Source: an uncultured Bacteroidales bacterium (GTDB lineage Bacteria; Bacteroidota; Bacteroidia; Bacteroidales; F082). From it: 25,828 nt of DNA. The notes beneath the pieces are model-generated. The model was not told where the DNA came from, did not search any database, and saw nothing but the letters and a program-made list of their open reading frames with translations. Positions within the stretch are counted from its first letter, which is position 1. Every line of letters begins with the position of its first letter. Below are positions 16,101 to 23,353 of the stretch, one piece after another. The DNA lies in the NCBI GenBank assembly GCA_937926515.1, contig CALAZZ010000153.1, forward strand, positions 1-25,828. Reading direction: 5' to 3'. Both the position numbers and the translations under genes were made by a program.

Positions 16101-17735
16101 ATGACCGACATGCTCAAATTCGAACACCCTAAAAATCAATCAAATATAATTAAAGTAATAGGTGTTGGCGGAGGCGGAAACAACGCGGTTACACATATGT
16201 CACTTGAGGGCATCAAAGGTGTTGACTTCATCATTTGCAATACTGACTCACAAGCCTTGGATAAAAGCCCGGTACCTAACAAAATTCACCTGGGAAAACG
16301 TAACCTTGGTGCAGGTAACATTCCGGCAATTGGAAAGGAAGCAGCCCTGGAAACTGTTGATGAGATCAGAGATGTGCTTTCACCGCATACCAAAATGCTG
16401 TTTATCACGGCCGGAATGGGGGGAGGTACAGGTACAGGTGCAGCACCTATAGTGGCTGAAATTGCAAGGGAGCTCGATATTCTAACAGTTGGCATAGTAA
16501 CCATCCCGTTCAGTTTTGAAGGTAAAAAGCGCAGGCAACAAGCGCTCGAAGGTATTGAAGAACTGAGAAAACATGTTGATACCTTACTGATTATCAGCAA
16601 TGATAAGCTTAGGGAGGAATACGGCGACATGCGTATTACTGAAGCTTTTAAGAAAGCAGATGATGTGTTGGCTACAGCTGCCAGAGGTATCGCCGAAATA
16701 ATTACTGTTACCGGATACATCAATGTTGATTTTGAAGATGTTAAAACGGTAATGAAAGATAGTGGCAAAGCTATTATGGGTTCATCAAGAGCTGAAGGTG
16801 AAAACAGGGCTCTCAAAGCAATTGAAGATGCCATGCGCTCACCCTTGCTTAACGATTCCAACATTTCAGGAGCAAAAAATATCCTGCTCTATATTACCTC
16901 CGGCACTGATGAGATTTCATTAGATGAGGTGCACGAGATAACAGATTTTATTCAACAAACCTGCGGCAATACTGCTGAAGTGATCTGGGGCAATGGAACA
17001 GACGAAATACTTGGACCTAATATTGGAATCACCGTGATTGCAACCGGCTTCGAAACTGAGGAAGATACACCTGTTGGAAATGTGGTGCGCAAAGTAAAGG
17101 TAAACCCACTTTATGATGAACAGCCTATTAGCACACCTCCGGTTCAGGAAGAAAAGAAAAGAGATGATCAACCTGAAATGCAGGAGTTAAAGCCTAAACT
17201 TGAAAGGCTCAGATTCCACGATGAAGAAATACGAATTGATGAAAAATATAAATCACCATCCAGTCCGAAGCCATCTATTGTTCATCAACTTTTCAATGAC
17301 GAAGATGATCAAATTGTAAACAAAGAACAGCCTGAAGAGAGTCCGGAAATTACAAAAAAAGCCTCGCAGCAAAAAACAGAAGAAAAAGCCGAAAGCAAAG
17401 AATCACTATTCTTTACTTTCATTGCTGATCCAAAGCCGACGGTAAAAAAAGAAACTTCAGAAAGTCACACTTCTTCCTCGCCTGAAATTGAAAAGGATGA
17501 GATGGAAAAAAAGTCCCTTGATCGACAAAGCAGGTTAAAGAATATGAGCATGAAGTTCAAAAACAAGGAGGAGCTTAATCAATTAGAGACTCAACCTGCA
17601 TATTTACGACGTGGATTGAAACTGGATGATATGGATCGTGATGCTGAAGAAATAAGCCGCTACAGTTTAGGGGATAAGGACGACAAGCCCGGATTACGTT
17701 CAGATAATTCTTTCTTGCACGATAATGTGGACTAA
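16101..17735 (+). CDS. ftsZ: Cell-division tubulin homologue FtsZ
   Basis: FtsZ polymerises into the Z ring. With the ATG at 16101 it has 544 residues. The GTP-binding loop GGGGNNA is at 23-29, the tubulin signature GGGTGTG at 107-113, and the T7 loop NVDFED at 208-213 completes the GTPase site. The globular part ends near residue 330. A long, charged Glu/Lys/Pro-rich linker follows to about 498, then the C-terminal peptide PAYLRRGLKLDD (499-510), which should bind FtsA, and a further 34 residues ending NSFLHDNVD. The in-frame TTG at 16092 would add three residues but is an unlikely start; the ATG at 16110 is possible. The linker is long compared with proteobacterial FtsZ. Confidence 0.97.
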   Translation: MTDMLKFEHPKNQSNIIKVIGVGGGGNNAVTHMSLEGIKGVDFIICNTDSQALDKSPVPNKIHLGKRNLGAGNIPAIGKEAALETVDEIRDVLSPHTKMLFITAGMGGGTGTGAAPIVAEIARELDILTVGIVTIPFSFEGKKRRQQALEGIEELRKHVDTLLIISNDKLREEYGDMRITEAFKKADDVLATAARGIAEIITVTGYINVDFEDVKTVMKDSGKAIMGSSRAEGENRALKAIEDAMRSPLLNDSNISGAKNILLYITSGTDEISLDEVHEITDFIQQTCGNTAEVIWGNGTDEILGPNIGITVIATGFETEEDTPVGNVVRKVKVNPLYDEQPISTPPVQEEKKRDDQPEMQELKPKLERLRFHDEEIRIDEKYKSPSSPKPSIVHQLFNDEDDQIVNKEQPEESPEITKKASQQKTEEKAESKESLFFTFIADPKPTVKKETSESHTSSSPEIEKDEMEKKSLDRQSRLKNMSMKFKNKEELNQLETQPAYLRRGLKLDDMDRDAEEISRYSLGDKDDKPGLRSDNSFLHDNVD

Positions 17736-17767
17736 AGATCAAGCCATAAGATGAAAAAATAATGCTT

Positions 17768-18220
17768 ATGAAACTCGAAGTTAAGATCAACGAAGACATC
17801 AAACAGGCTATGCGCACCAGGGATACCCGAACACTGGAAGCATTGCGTGCAATTAAAGCAGCCTTACTCCTTGAAAAAACCGGCAAAGATTTTCATAGTG
17901 CTGAGATTCCTGAATCGGTCGAGTTAAAACTTTTACAAAAATTGGTGAAACAACGCCGGGAATCAGCTGCTATTTATACTGAGCAAGGCAGGCATGAAAT
18001 GGCCGAAGAAGAAATTTTCCAGGCTGAGATAATTGAAAAATATTTACCTCAGCAGATGGATGAGGAAGAGATTAGGTTGATGGTTAAAGAAATCATCGAA
18101 ATATCTAATGCCAGCAATATGAAGGATATGGGCAGGGTGATGGGTATGGCAACGAAAAAAGCAGCCGGCAAGGCAGATAACGCATTAATATCCAAAATTG
18201 TAAGGGAAACGCTTGGTTGA
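17768..18220 (+). CDS. GatB/YqeY domain protein
   Basis: The protein has 150 residues from the ATG at 17768, which aligns best with family N-termini that have about six residues before the INEDIKQAM helix; an in-frame ATG at 17762 would add two residues. It is a stand-alone YqeY protein, related to the tRNA-binding tail domain of the GatB amidotransferase subunit. Visible features are the helical N-terminal half (RTLEALRAIKAALLLEKTGKD), the central KLVKQRRESAAIY block, and the C-terminal stretch MGRVMGMATKKAAGKADNALISKIVRETL. The molecular function is not established, although a role with tRNA is suspected from the domain. It follows ftsZ by about 30 bp, so read-through from the dcw cluster is likely. 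Confidence 0.9.
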   Translation: MKLEVKINEDIKQAMRTRDTRTLEALRAIKAALLLEKTGKDFHSAEIPESVELKLLQKLVKQRRESAAIYTEQGRHEMAEEEIFQAEIIEKYLPQQMDEEEIRLMVKEIIEISNASNMKDMGRVMGMATKKAAGKADNALISKIVRETLG

Positions 18221-18257
18221 ATTTAATTGAAACTCAATCCGGAATACTTTTTGCAAC

Positions 18258-19253
18258 TTACATGATTACGAACTTCAGGGTCCGATGCCGGCCATCACTT
18301 TCAATAATCCTGCAAATATATACCCCGGGTGAAAGCAAATGTTTCATGCGAACACTAGTTCCGGTCTTTACCTGACGTTCAATAAGTTTATCGCCTCCCA
18401 TCGAATAAATTTGGATTATAGTTGCCTCACTATTCTTAGGTAACTCAATATTTAAAATATCACCTGCCGGGTTTGGATAAATTTTAACATTATCCTGTTG
18501 TTTCAGACTAGAAACAGAAGTCACCTCGCACCCACCCCACTGATCAATAAGCACTTGTAGTGAATCAATGGGGTCAATACCATTTAAGGTTGAAGGGACA
18601 TTCAAGTCGAGATACAGATCATTTATCTCGTCACCTGGTTTTGCAACACGTAGAAAACCAGAAAGGCTGGAAACGCCTGCATTTGTGCAACGGGTATCAG
18701 CACCAACTACTTTGGCACCTTGTAACGCTGCCATTAGTTTACAAGCCAACTCACCCTCGGTTGCCAGAAAACGAGCTTCCATCGAGTCCAGGATTTGTTG
18801 GCCCAGCAGAATATTACCCTGTATGATATAATTAGGACCAATGATATGATCTTTATAATCATCACAGTTTTCACCTGTGTAGGCAGCTGTGCGAGGCACT
18901 CCTGTATAAATGTCAACTATTCCATACTGTCTGATAGTGGGGTTACTTCCCACATCATTCGCCACTAGCAAGGCGATTATTTCCTGAGGTGGTATCCCTT
19001 GCAGCATCAAAGCATGGGCATAGTTTTGATTGCCGGCTGTATAGTATGCCTGCGTATGAATAACCCCCACATCAGGAATGACATCACTTAGAATATAACA
19101 GCCCTGAGGTATCTGGGGTGCACCAATACATGAGGCCCCGGCACTACCCAACTCGCCAGTAACTGTGTCTACTGCAACAATTGAAAAGGTGTCTTGACCA
19201 ATACAGAATTTGAGAACCAATAAAGCAAAAGAAAGTGTAAGCAGATTTTTCAT
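18258..19253 (-). CDS. Secreted DUF1028 protein with T9SS type A sorting domain
   Basis: The start at 19253 gives 331 residues with a clean signal peptide, MKNLLTLSFALLVLKFCIG (cleavage near residue 19-20). In-frame codons up to 19322 would put 23 extra residues before it and would start upstream of the promoter box. Residues 22 to about 240 match the DUF1028 family, which has an Ntn-hydrolase-like fold: TFSIVAVDTVTGELGSAGAS at its start, and IDSLQVLIDQW at its end. No catalytic activity is established for the family. The last 75 residues (NVKIYPNPAGD onward, ending in a Gly-Val-Tyr strand and LKFVIM) form a T9SS type A sorting domain, so the protein should be exported to the periplasm and then passed to the cell surface or medium. 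It stands alone, convergent with yqeY, with 37 bp between the stop codons. Confidence 0.88.
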   Translation of the reverse strand: MKNLLTLSFALLVLKFCIGQDTFSIVAVDTVTGELGSAGASCIGAPQIPQGCYILSDVIPDVGVIHTQAYYTAGNQNYAHALMLQGIPPQEIIALLVANDVGSNPTIRQYGIVDIYTGVPRTAAYTGENCDDYKDHIIGPNYIIQGNILLGQQILDSMEARFLATEGELACKLMAALQGAKVVGADTRCTNAGVSSLSGFLRVAKPGDEINDLYLDLNVPSTLNGIDPIDSLQVLIDQWGGCEVTSVSSLKQQDNVKIYPNPAGDILNIELPKNSEATIIQIYSMGGDKLIERQVKTGTSVRMKHLLSPGVYICRIIESDGRHRTLKFVIM

Positions 19254-19276
19254 AATAACTGAAGTCATTTTTCCTT

Positions 19277-19284
19277 CAAATGTA
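19277..19284 (-). promoter_or_regulatory. Putative -7 box (TACATTTG) for the DUF1028 gene
   Basis: The minus strand reads TACATTTG, matching TAnnTTTG. The implied start of transcription is about 18 nt before the ATG at 19253, which supports that start codon. No -33 element is at the usual distance. The remaining upstream DNA to the tsf terminator shows only a short palindrome (TTGTATACAA, 19313-19322). Confidence 0.42.
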
Positions 19285-19393
19285 CTCATTAGTTTAATAT
19301 TATGCCTTCGGGTTGTATACAAGTAAATATTTCTTTTTTTGCATCGTAATGTAGTGTTAAAGCTAAATGTACATACTGGTCTAAGTCAGAGAG

Positions 19394-19418
19394 AAAAAAA
19401 AAGAGGGCTCACGCCCTC
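19394..19418 (-). terminator. Intrinsic terminator of the rplM-rpsI-rpsB-tsf operon
   Basis: On the minus strand a perfect 6-bp stem, GAGGGC/GCCCTC, closes a GTGA tetraloop and is followed directly by nine T residues. It lies 29 bp after the tsf stop codon, in the right orientation. Confidence 0.9.
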
Positions 19419-19447
19419 CTTAAAATTTACAGAATCATTGCTTACGT

Positions 19448-20275
19448 TTATCCAAGCATGACGCGTTGAAATTCCGTTACAGTAAGATCCTTATCTATTT
19501 CCGACAGGTATGCACGAACGCTTTTCTTGGTATCACGCACAAAATCCTGGTTTAGCAAGGTGTTCTCACGGTAGAATTTATTTAATTTTCCCATCGCGAT
19601 CTTCTCAAGTATTGCTTCTGGTTTTCCTTCTTGGCGTGCCTGATCCATACCTATCTCAATTTCACGATCTATCACATCCTTAGGCACATCAGACTCATCA
19701 ACAGCTACAGGATCCATAGCTGCAACCTGCATGGCTATTTCGCGGCCAATCTGTGCAGCATTATTCACATTCTTATTCAATCCCAAAATGGTAGCCAGTC
19801 TGTTTCCCGGATGAATGTATGCTGCAATGGCTTCAGATTCAATAAACCTAAAAGTTCCAAGTTCAATCTTTTCACCAATAACACCGGTTTGATCAATAAC
19901 AGTATCTGCTACTTTTCTACCATCAAGTTCGAGCATTTTGAGCTCTTCAATATCTTTAACTTTATGCTTTGAGGCTAAATCAGCAATGTTTTTGGTATAA
20001 TTCACAAAATCTGCATTCTTGGCAACGAAATCGGTTTCACAGTTTACCATAACTATTGCACCGTATTTCATATCATCGCTTACACTTGCAATTACTACAC
20101 CTTCAGATGCTTCACGGTCAGCACGTTTGGCAGCCATTTTCTGTCCCTTCTTACGCAGATAATCAATTGCCTTTTCCATGTCACCTTCGCTTTCCTTGAG
20201 GGCATTTTTACAATCCATCATTCCTGCACCGGTGCGTTTTCTAAGTTCATTTACTTGTGAGGCAGTAATATTCAT
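19448..20275 (-). CDS. tsf: Translation elongation factor EF-Ts
   Basis: EF-Ts recycles EF-Tu by exchanging GDP for GTP. The 275-residue protein has the N-terminal UBA-like segment VNELRKRTGAGMMDCKNALKESEGDMEKAIDYLRKKG (residues 8-44) and the conserved TDFVAKNADF motif of the core domain, both diagnostic. The core has the usual two subdomains; the C-terminus ends TVTEFQRVMLG. The start is the ATG at 20275, 27 bp after rpsB. It is the last gene of the leftward ribosomal operon, directly followed by a strong terminator. Nothing is unusual in length or motifs. Confidence 0.97.
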   Translation of the reverse strand: MNITASQVNELRKRTGAGMMDCKNALKESEGDMEKAIDYLRKKGQKMAAKRADREASEGVVIASVSDDMKYGAIVMVNCETDFVAKNADFVNYTKNIADLASKHKVKDIEELKMLELDGRKVADTVIDQTGVIGEKIELGTFRFIESEAIAAYIHPGNRLATILGLNKNVNNAAQIGREIAMQVAAMDPVAVDESDVPKDVIDREIEIGMDQARQEGKPEAILEKIAMGKLNKFYRENTLLNQDFVRDTKKSVRAYLSEIDKDLTVTEFQRVMLG

Positions 20276-20302
20276 TTTAATTCAGAATTTTTTTATTGTT
20301 AA

Positions 20303-21187
20303 TTATTTTTTTGATACGGGCTTCCTGGGCCTTTTCGGTCTTTCGCGACCAGAATCATCTGCTTTTGATTTACCTACAGGTTTACGTTTCTTGTCATCGG
20401 CATCATCTTCATCCTGGCTGTCATCCTTTGCTTTATCATAGATTCCATCCTCATCCACATCAGTTTCATGCTCCTCATCGCTTTTCTTATCTCTAGCCAT
20501 TTTGCGTTCACTAAGGCCTTCTTCTAAAGCTTGCGTCATGATCCGGACAATAAGTGCAATCGATTTTGAAGCATCATCATTTCCTGGAATTGGAAAATCA
20601 ATTAAGGTAGGATCAGAATTCGTATCTACTATGGCGAAAGTGGGAATATTAAGCTTACGTGCTTCAGCAACAGCAATGTGTTCTTTTATGATATCTACAA
20701 TAAAGAGTGCTGAAGGCAGTCTGTTCAAATCGGCTATACTACCCAGGTTCTTTTCAAGTTTTGCACGCTCACGACCCAATTGAAGGCGTTCACGTTTTGA
20801 GAGGTTCTTATATGAATCGCTTACCATTAGCTTATCAATACTTGCCATTTTCCTAACGGCTTTTCGTATAGTAGCAAAGTTTGTAAGCATTCCTCCGGGC
20901 CAACGCTCGGTAACATAAGGCATGTTTATTTTGGTAACTTCCTCAGATACGATATCCTTGGCTTGCTTTTTGGTCGCCACAAACAGGACTTTCTTGCCAG
21001 AACGAGCCAGTTGGCGCATGGCATTTGCAGCATCTTCAATTTTCGCCTGTGTTTTATACAGGTCAATAATATGGATTCCGTTGCGCTCCATAAATATATA
21101 AGGCGCCATATTGGGATTCCACTTTCTTTTCAAGTGTCCAAAGTGAACACCTGCATCTAATAATTCTTCGAAAGAAACTCTTGACAT
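20303..21187 (-). CDS. rpsB: Small-subunit ribosomal protein uS2 with C-terminal polyampholyte extension
   Basis: Residues 1 to about 230 are a standard S2: the N-terminal SFEELLDAGVHFGHLKRKWNPNM, the KTQAKIEDAANAM helix, TERWPGGMLTNFATIRK, and the signature DTNSDPTLIDFPIPGNDDASKSI near 187-209. S2 binds late in 30S assembly and helps dock S1. Residues about 234-294 are a low-complexity tail: first acidic (Asp/Glu-rich, for example SQDEDDADD), then basic (RERPKRPRKPVSKK). The total of 294 residues is longer than the roughly 240 of E. coli S2. The tail stays in frame up to a normal stop, so it is part of the gene. It begins 113 bp after rpsI, the only large gap in the operon, and that gap holds a long hairpin. 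Confidence 0.96.
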   Translation of the reverse strand: MSRVSFEELLDAGVHFGHLKRKWNPNMAPYIFMERNGIHIIDLYKTQAKIEDAANAMRQLARSGKKVLFVATKKQAKDIVSEEVTKINMPYVTERWPGGMLTNFATIRKAVRKMASIDKLMVSDSYKNLSKRERLQLGRERAKLEKNLGSIADLNRLPSALFIVDIIKEHIAVAEARKLNIPTFAIVDTNSDPTLIDFPIPGNDDASKSIALIVRIMTQALEEGLSERKMARDKKSDEEHETDVDEDGIYDKAKDDSQDEDDADDKKRKPVGKSKADDSGRERPKRPRKPVSKK

Positions 21188-21225
21188 AAGATAATTTTTA
21201 AAGGTTGTTTACATTCACTAAATTC

Positions 21226-21265
21226 AATTGTTAAGTAGTTCTGCCATTTAGAAGTCTTAACAATT
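21226..21265 (-). ncRNA. Long intercistronic hairpin between rpsI and rpsB (candidate mRNA leader element)
   Basis: In the leftward transcript, AATTGTTAAG (21265-21256) and CTTAACAATT (21235-21226) form a perfect 10-bp stem. An inner stem continues it (21255-21250 with 21242-21237, one G·G-position mismatch and one bulged base) around a 7-nt loop, 21249-21243. The hairpin ends 38 nt before the rpsB start codon. It has no T-tract, so it is not an intrinsic terminator, and no TAnnTTTG box lies in this interval. S2 leaders with regulatory structure are known in other bacteria, but I cannot match this one to a known family. It could control rpsB-tsf translation or set an mRNA end. Confidence 0.45.
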
Positions 21266-21300
21266 TGGATACTAAACACATTTGGGGTCCAGACGATTGT

Positions 21301-21687
21301 CTAGCGCTTACTGAACTGGAACTTCTTACGTGCTTTGGGTTGTCCCGGTTTCTTACGTTCAACCATCCTGGGGTCGCGACGCAAGAGGCCTTTTGATTTG
21401 AGTACAGATCTGTGTTCTGATTCAATTTCACACAAAGCACGACTGATAGCAAGGCTCAATGCCTCAGCTTGTCCATTGATACCGCCACCATCCAAATTGG
21501 CTTTAATATCATATTTACCGAGGTTGTTGGTCAGCTGGAGCGGCTGTTCCACTACATATTGCAAGGTCCCTGTTGGAAAGTATTCCTTGAAATCTCTTTT
21601 ATTGACGGTGATGCTGCCGTTACCGCTTTTTAGGTAAACGCGGGCTACTGCAGTCTTACGTCTTCCTAGGGTGTTTATAACTTCCAT
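21301..21687 (-). CDS. rpsI: Small-subunit ribosomal protein uS9
   Basis: The 128-residue protein carries the S9 features: TLGRRKTAVARVYLKSGNGSITVN at the N-terminus, the signature GGGINGQAEALSLAISRAL (about 67-85), and the basic tail LLRRDPRMVERKKPGQPKARKKFQFSKR, whose C-terminal Lys/Arg reach the P-site tRNA in the 30S subunit. Size and ending (FSKR) are standard. It starts 5 bp after the rplM stop codon, the near-universal rplM-rpsI pairing, so the two are co-transcribed. Confidence 0.98.
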   Translation of the reverse strand: MEVINTLGRRKTAVARVYLKSGNGSITVNKRDFKEYFPTGTLQYVVEQPLQLTNNLGKYDIKANLDGGGINGQAEALSLAISRALCEIESEHRSVLKSKGLLRRDPRMVERKKPGQPKARKKFQFSKR

Positions 21688-21692
21688 ACTTG

Positions 21693-22148
21693 TTATTTGA
21701 TTGTATTAAGGTTTACAACTTTGGGCTTCTGTGCTTCATGATTATGCTCGGAACCGGCATAAACATATAGATTACGGAACAACTCGCTGCCCAAACGGTT
21801 CTTTGGAAGCATTCCTTTCACAGCATGCTCAATGACGGTTTCAGGTTTTCTTGCCATTTGCTGCTTATAAGTCCTGATTTTTTGACCACCCGGATAGCCT
21901 GAGTGTCGAATATAATACTTCTCCTCGGCTTTGTTACCTGTAAGCCGAATCTTATCAGCATTCAAAATAATAACATTGTCACCGCAGTCGCTATGTGGAG
22001 TGTAAACAGGCTTATGCTTGCCTCTCAAAAGCTTTGCGGTCACAGATGCAAGCCTGCCCAATATCTGGTTCTCGGCATCAATAACCAACCATTCCTTATT
22101 AGCGTTCTCTTTGTTTACGCTAACAGTTTTGTAACTCAATGTATTCAT
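21693..22148 (-). CDS. rplM: Large-subunit ribosomal protein uL13
   Basis: The 151-residue protein matches L13, an early-assembling 50S protein. Visible blocks are WLVIDAENQILGRLASVTAKLLRGKHKPVYTPHSDCGDNVIILNA in the N-terminal half and the signature GMLPKNRLGSELFRNLYVYAG with the HNHEAQKP ending in the C-terminal half. It is the first gene of the leftward operon rplM-rpsI-rpsB-tsf. A matched -33/-7 promoter lies about 57-88 bp upstream of its ATG. Confidence 0.98.
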   Translation of the reverse strand: MNTLSYKTVSVNKENANKEWLVIDAENQILGRLASVTAKLLRGKHKPVYTPHSDCGDNVIILNADKIRLTGNKAEEKYYIRHSGYPGGQKIRTYKQQMARKPETVIEHAVKGMLPKNRLGSELFRNLYVYAGSEHNHEAQKPKVVNLNTIK

Positions 22149-22204
22149 TTAACTTATCTGTTTCTTTTGCTATTCATTGCGCACACTATCCGCAAAACGG
22201 GGTG

Positions 22205-22236
22205 CAAAAATAGAAACTAATTTTTGTTTTAACAAA
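22205..22236 (-). promoter_or_regulatory. Promoter of the rplM operon (TTTG-N20-TATTTTTG)
   Basis: On the minus strand a -33-like TTTG (22236-22233) is followed after 20 nt by TATTTTTG (22212-22205), which fits the Bacteroidota consensus TTTG / TAnnTTTG in both sequence and spacing. Transcription would begin near 22199, giving a leader of about 50 nt before rplM. This is the best two-part promoter in the window. Confidence 0.7.
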
Positions 22237-22327
22237 TTTACAAACAACAAATTGTAGAGAATTATTTCCGCATAGCTAAGTTGATTGTTTTCAGCAGCAG
22301 GAAAAAGGCCTGCAAAGATGCAAAAAA

Positions 22328-22335
22328 TAAATTTG
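22328..22335 (+). promoter_or_regulatory. Putative -7 box (TAAATTTG) for the small exported-protein gene at 22402
   Basis: TAAATTTG matches TAnnTTTG and would start a transcript near 22341, about 60 nt before the ATG at 22402. A TTTG or TTG at -33 is not evident. The position agrees with choosing 22402 rather than the upstream TTG at 22285 as the start codon. Confidence 0.38.
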
Positions 22336-22401
22336 ATTTGGCAAGAAGAGATGCAACCAATTCAATTAAACTTACTCTTTGTCATCAAAAACAGATTTCA
22401 C

Positions 22402-22836
22402 ATGTTATTAAAATGTTTGTTCATTTCTTTCTTTTTCTTTCAATTTACGCTGATACAGGCACAGTTTCATCCTCACTTGGAAATAAACGATCTATGTGTT
22501 GCGATCAATGGTGATCAGGTTCAGTATATTCCCGAAACATTAATCAGACTGGAAAATGGTTCCCAAAACGAGGTCAGGCTTTATGAGCAAAAAAACTTAG
22601 TTTTTGGAATGGTATTTGACCTTAAGGAGAATAGAAAACGAATCAAGATTGTGCAGCGTACGTTTGTTGAGAACGTTCTTGGTAAACGATTCTATTCAAG
22701 AAAAAATGTAATGACTATTTACAAAGACTTAAGCTATGAGGATTTGGTTTGTGGCCAAACACGTGAACATTTAACCTATGATCCGGTGTTGCAAAAACGT
22801 ATATTCGCATCCTTTTATTATCACTTAATCTATTAA
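22402..22836 (+). CDS. Small exported protein of unknown function
   Basis: I do not recognise this protein. From the ATG at 22402 it has 144 residues and starts with a strong signal peptide, MLLKCLFISFFFFQFTLIQA, with likely cleavage before Gln21. The reading frame is open upstream to a TTG at 22285, but those codons would only bury the signal peptide inside the protein. The mature part is about 124 residues, mixed in charge, with two Cys (in DLCVAING and DLVCGQTREH) and many aromatic residues near the end (FASFYYHLIY). There is no lipobox, no sorting domain and no repeat. The next gene, also a small exported protein, starts 20 bp downstream, so the two are probably co-transcribed. Confidence 0.7.
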   Translation: MLLKCLFISFFFFQFTLIQAQFHPHLEINDLCVAINGDQVQYIPETLIRLENGSQNEVRLYEQKNLVFGMVFDLKENRKRIKIVQRTFVENVLGKRFYSRKNVMTIYKDLSYEDLVCGQTREHLTYDPVLQKRIFASFYYHLIY

Positions 22837-22856
22837 TCACTCAAAATTTAATCAGA

Positions 22857-23252
22857 ATGAAAAACCTTCATCATTACCTAATCTTAGTAGCCTTGGGGGC
22901 CATCATAATCTTATTCGGTTTTAAATCACCTGTTGAAACCCAAAAGGAAGTCAAATGGCTTCAAATAACGGTTGTGGAATCAGTTATTCCCGGAGGTATG
23001 GGACGCTCCCGTATGGTTTCGATCGATCACGATGGACAGTTTGAAGAAACAAAAATCAACAACTTTTTTAGTATGGTTGGTATTAATTTCAGCAATATTC
23101 GCGAGAACGACCAGGTCGTAACCAATAAAATTCAGGATTTGTCGAATCAAGGTTGGGAACTCAAGCATATTACATCAGGAGTATTTTCGGGTAATGAAGG
23201 CAATACCAACGGCATTTTTCTTACGCGTTATCTATTTTCTAAAACTGAATAA
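22857..23252 (+). CDS. Small membrane-anchored or exported protein of unknown function (DUF4177-like pattern)
   Basis: The 131-residue protein begins MKNLHHYLILVALGAIIILFGF, a hydrophobic N-terminal segment that is either an uncleaved anchor or a signal peptide; no lipobox is seen. The rest is a small soluble domain. Its layout, a first strand KWLQITVVES, a helix with KIQDLSNQGWEL, and a last strand IFLTRYLFSK, resembles the DUF4177-type pattern in which a short domain carries a G-W-E-L motif before its final strand. This is a pattern impression only. It follows the other exported protein by 20 bp and is closed by a strong intrinsic terminator, so the two genes look like a small transcription unit. 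Confidence 0.72.
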   Translation: MKNLHHYLILVALGAIIILFGFKSPVETQKEVKWLQITVVESVIPGGMGRSRMVSIDHDGQFEETKINNFFSMVGINFSNIRENDQVVTNKIQDLSNQGWELKHITSGVFSGNEGNTNGIFLTRYLFSKTE

Positions 23253-23287
23253 GTAACTACATAACAACTTTTTACAATATATCTAAT

Positions 23288-23319
23288 ATGTGTGTGAAAC
23301 CTTGTTTCCACACATTTTT
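23288..23319 (+). terminator. Intrinsic terminator after the two small exported-protein genes
   Basis: A 13-bp stem (arms 23288-23300 and 23304-23315, one bulged T) with a CTT loop runs into five T residues. It lies 36 bp after the stop codon of the 131-residue protein and directly before the gldA promoter box. Confidence 0.82.
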
Positions 23320-23320
23320 G

Positions 23321-23328
23321 TATGTTTG
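23321..23328 (+). promoter_or_regulatory. Putative -7 box (TATGTTTG) for gldA
   Basis: TATGTTTG matches TAnnTTTG exactly and begins two bases after the upstream terminator's T-tract. Transcription would start near 23334, about 20 nt before the gldA ATG. A TTG at 23302-23304 lies inside the terminator loop at 16-nt spacing, somewhat short for a -33 element. Confidence 0.48.
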
Positions 23329-23353
23329 CGGTTGCATATACCAAATCGAATAA

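Noticed and set aside
16286..16864. 192-codon open frame on the minus strand opposite ftsZ
   Set aside because: It lies wholly inside ftsZ, whose GTPase motifs are intact. The antisense translation is Ser/Ile-rich low complexity and has no domain.
18221..18257. Small hairpin ATTGA-AAC-TCAAT (18226-18238) between convergent yqeY and the DUF1028 gene, as a bidirectional terminator
   Set aside because: The stem is only 5 bp and mostly A-T, with no directly adjacent T-tract on either strand, so it is too weak to call.
19313..19322. Palindrome TTGTATACAA upstream of the DUF1028 gene
   Set aside because: A 10-bp palindrome is expected about once by chance in this amount of intergenic DNA, and nothing else marks it as an operator.
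19254..19322. Longer N-terminus for the DUF1028 protein (start at 19322)
   Set aside because: It would bury the signal peptide at residue 24 and would start upstream of the TACATTTG box at 19277-19284.
22285..22401. Longer version of the small exported protein starting at TTG 22285
   Set aside because: It would place 39 residues before a strong signal peptide and would start upstream of the promoter-like box at 22328.
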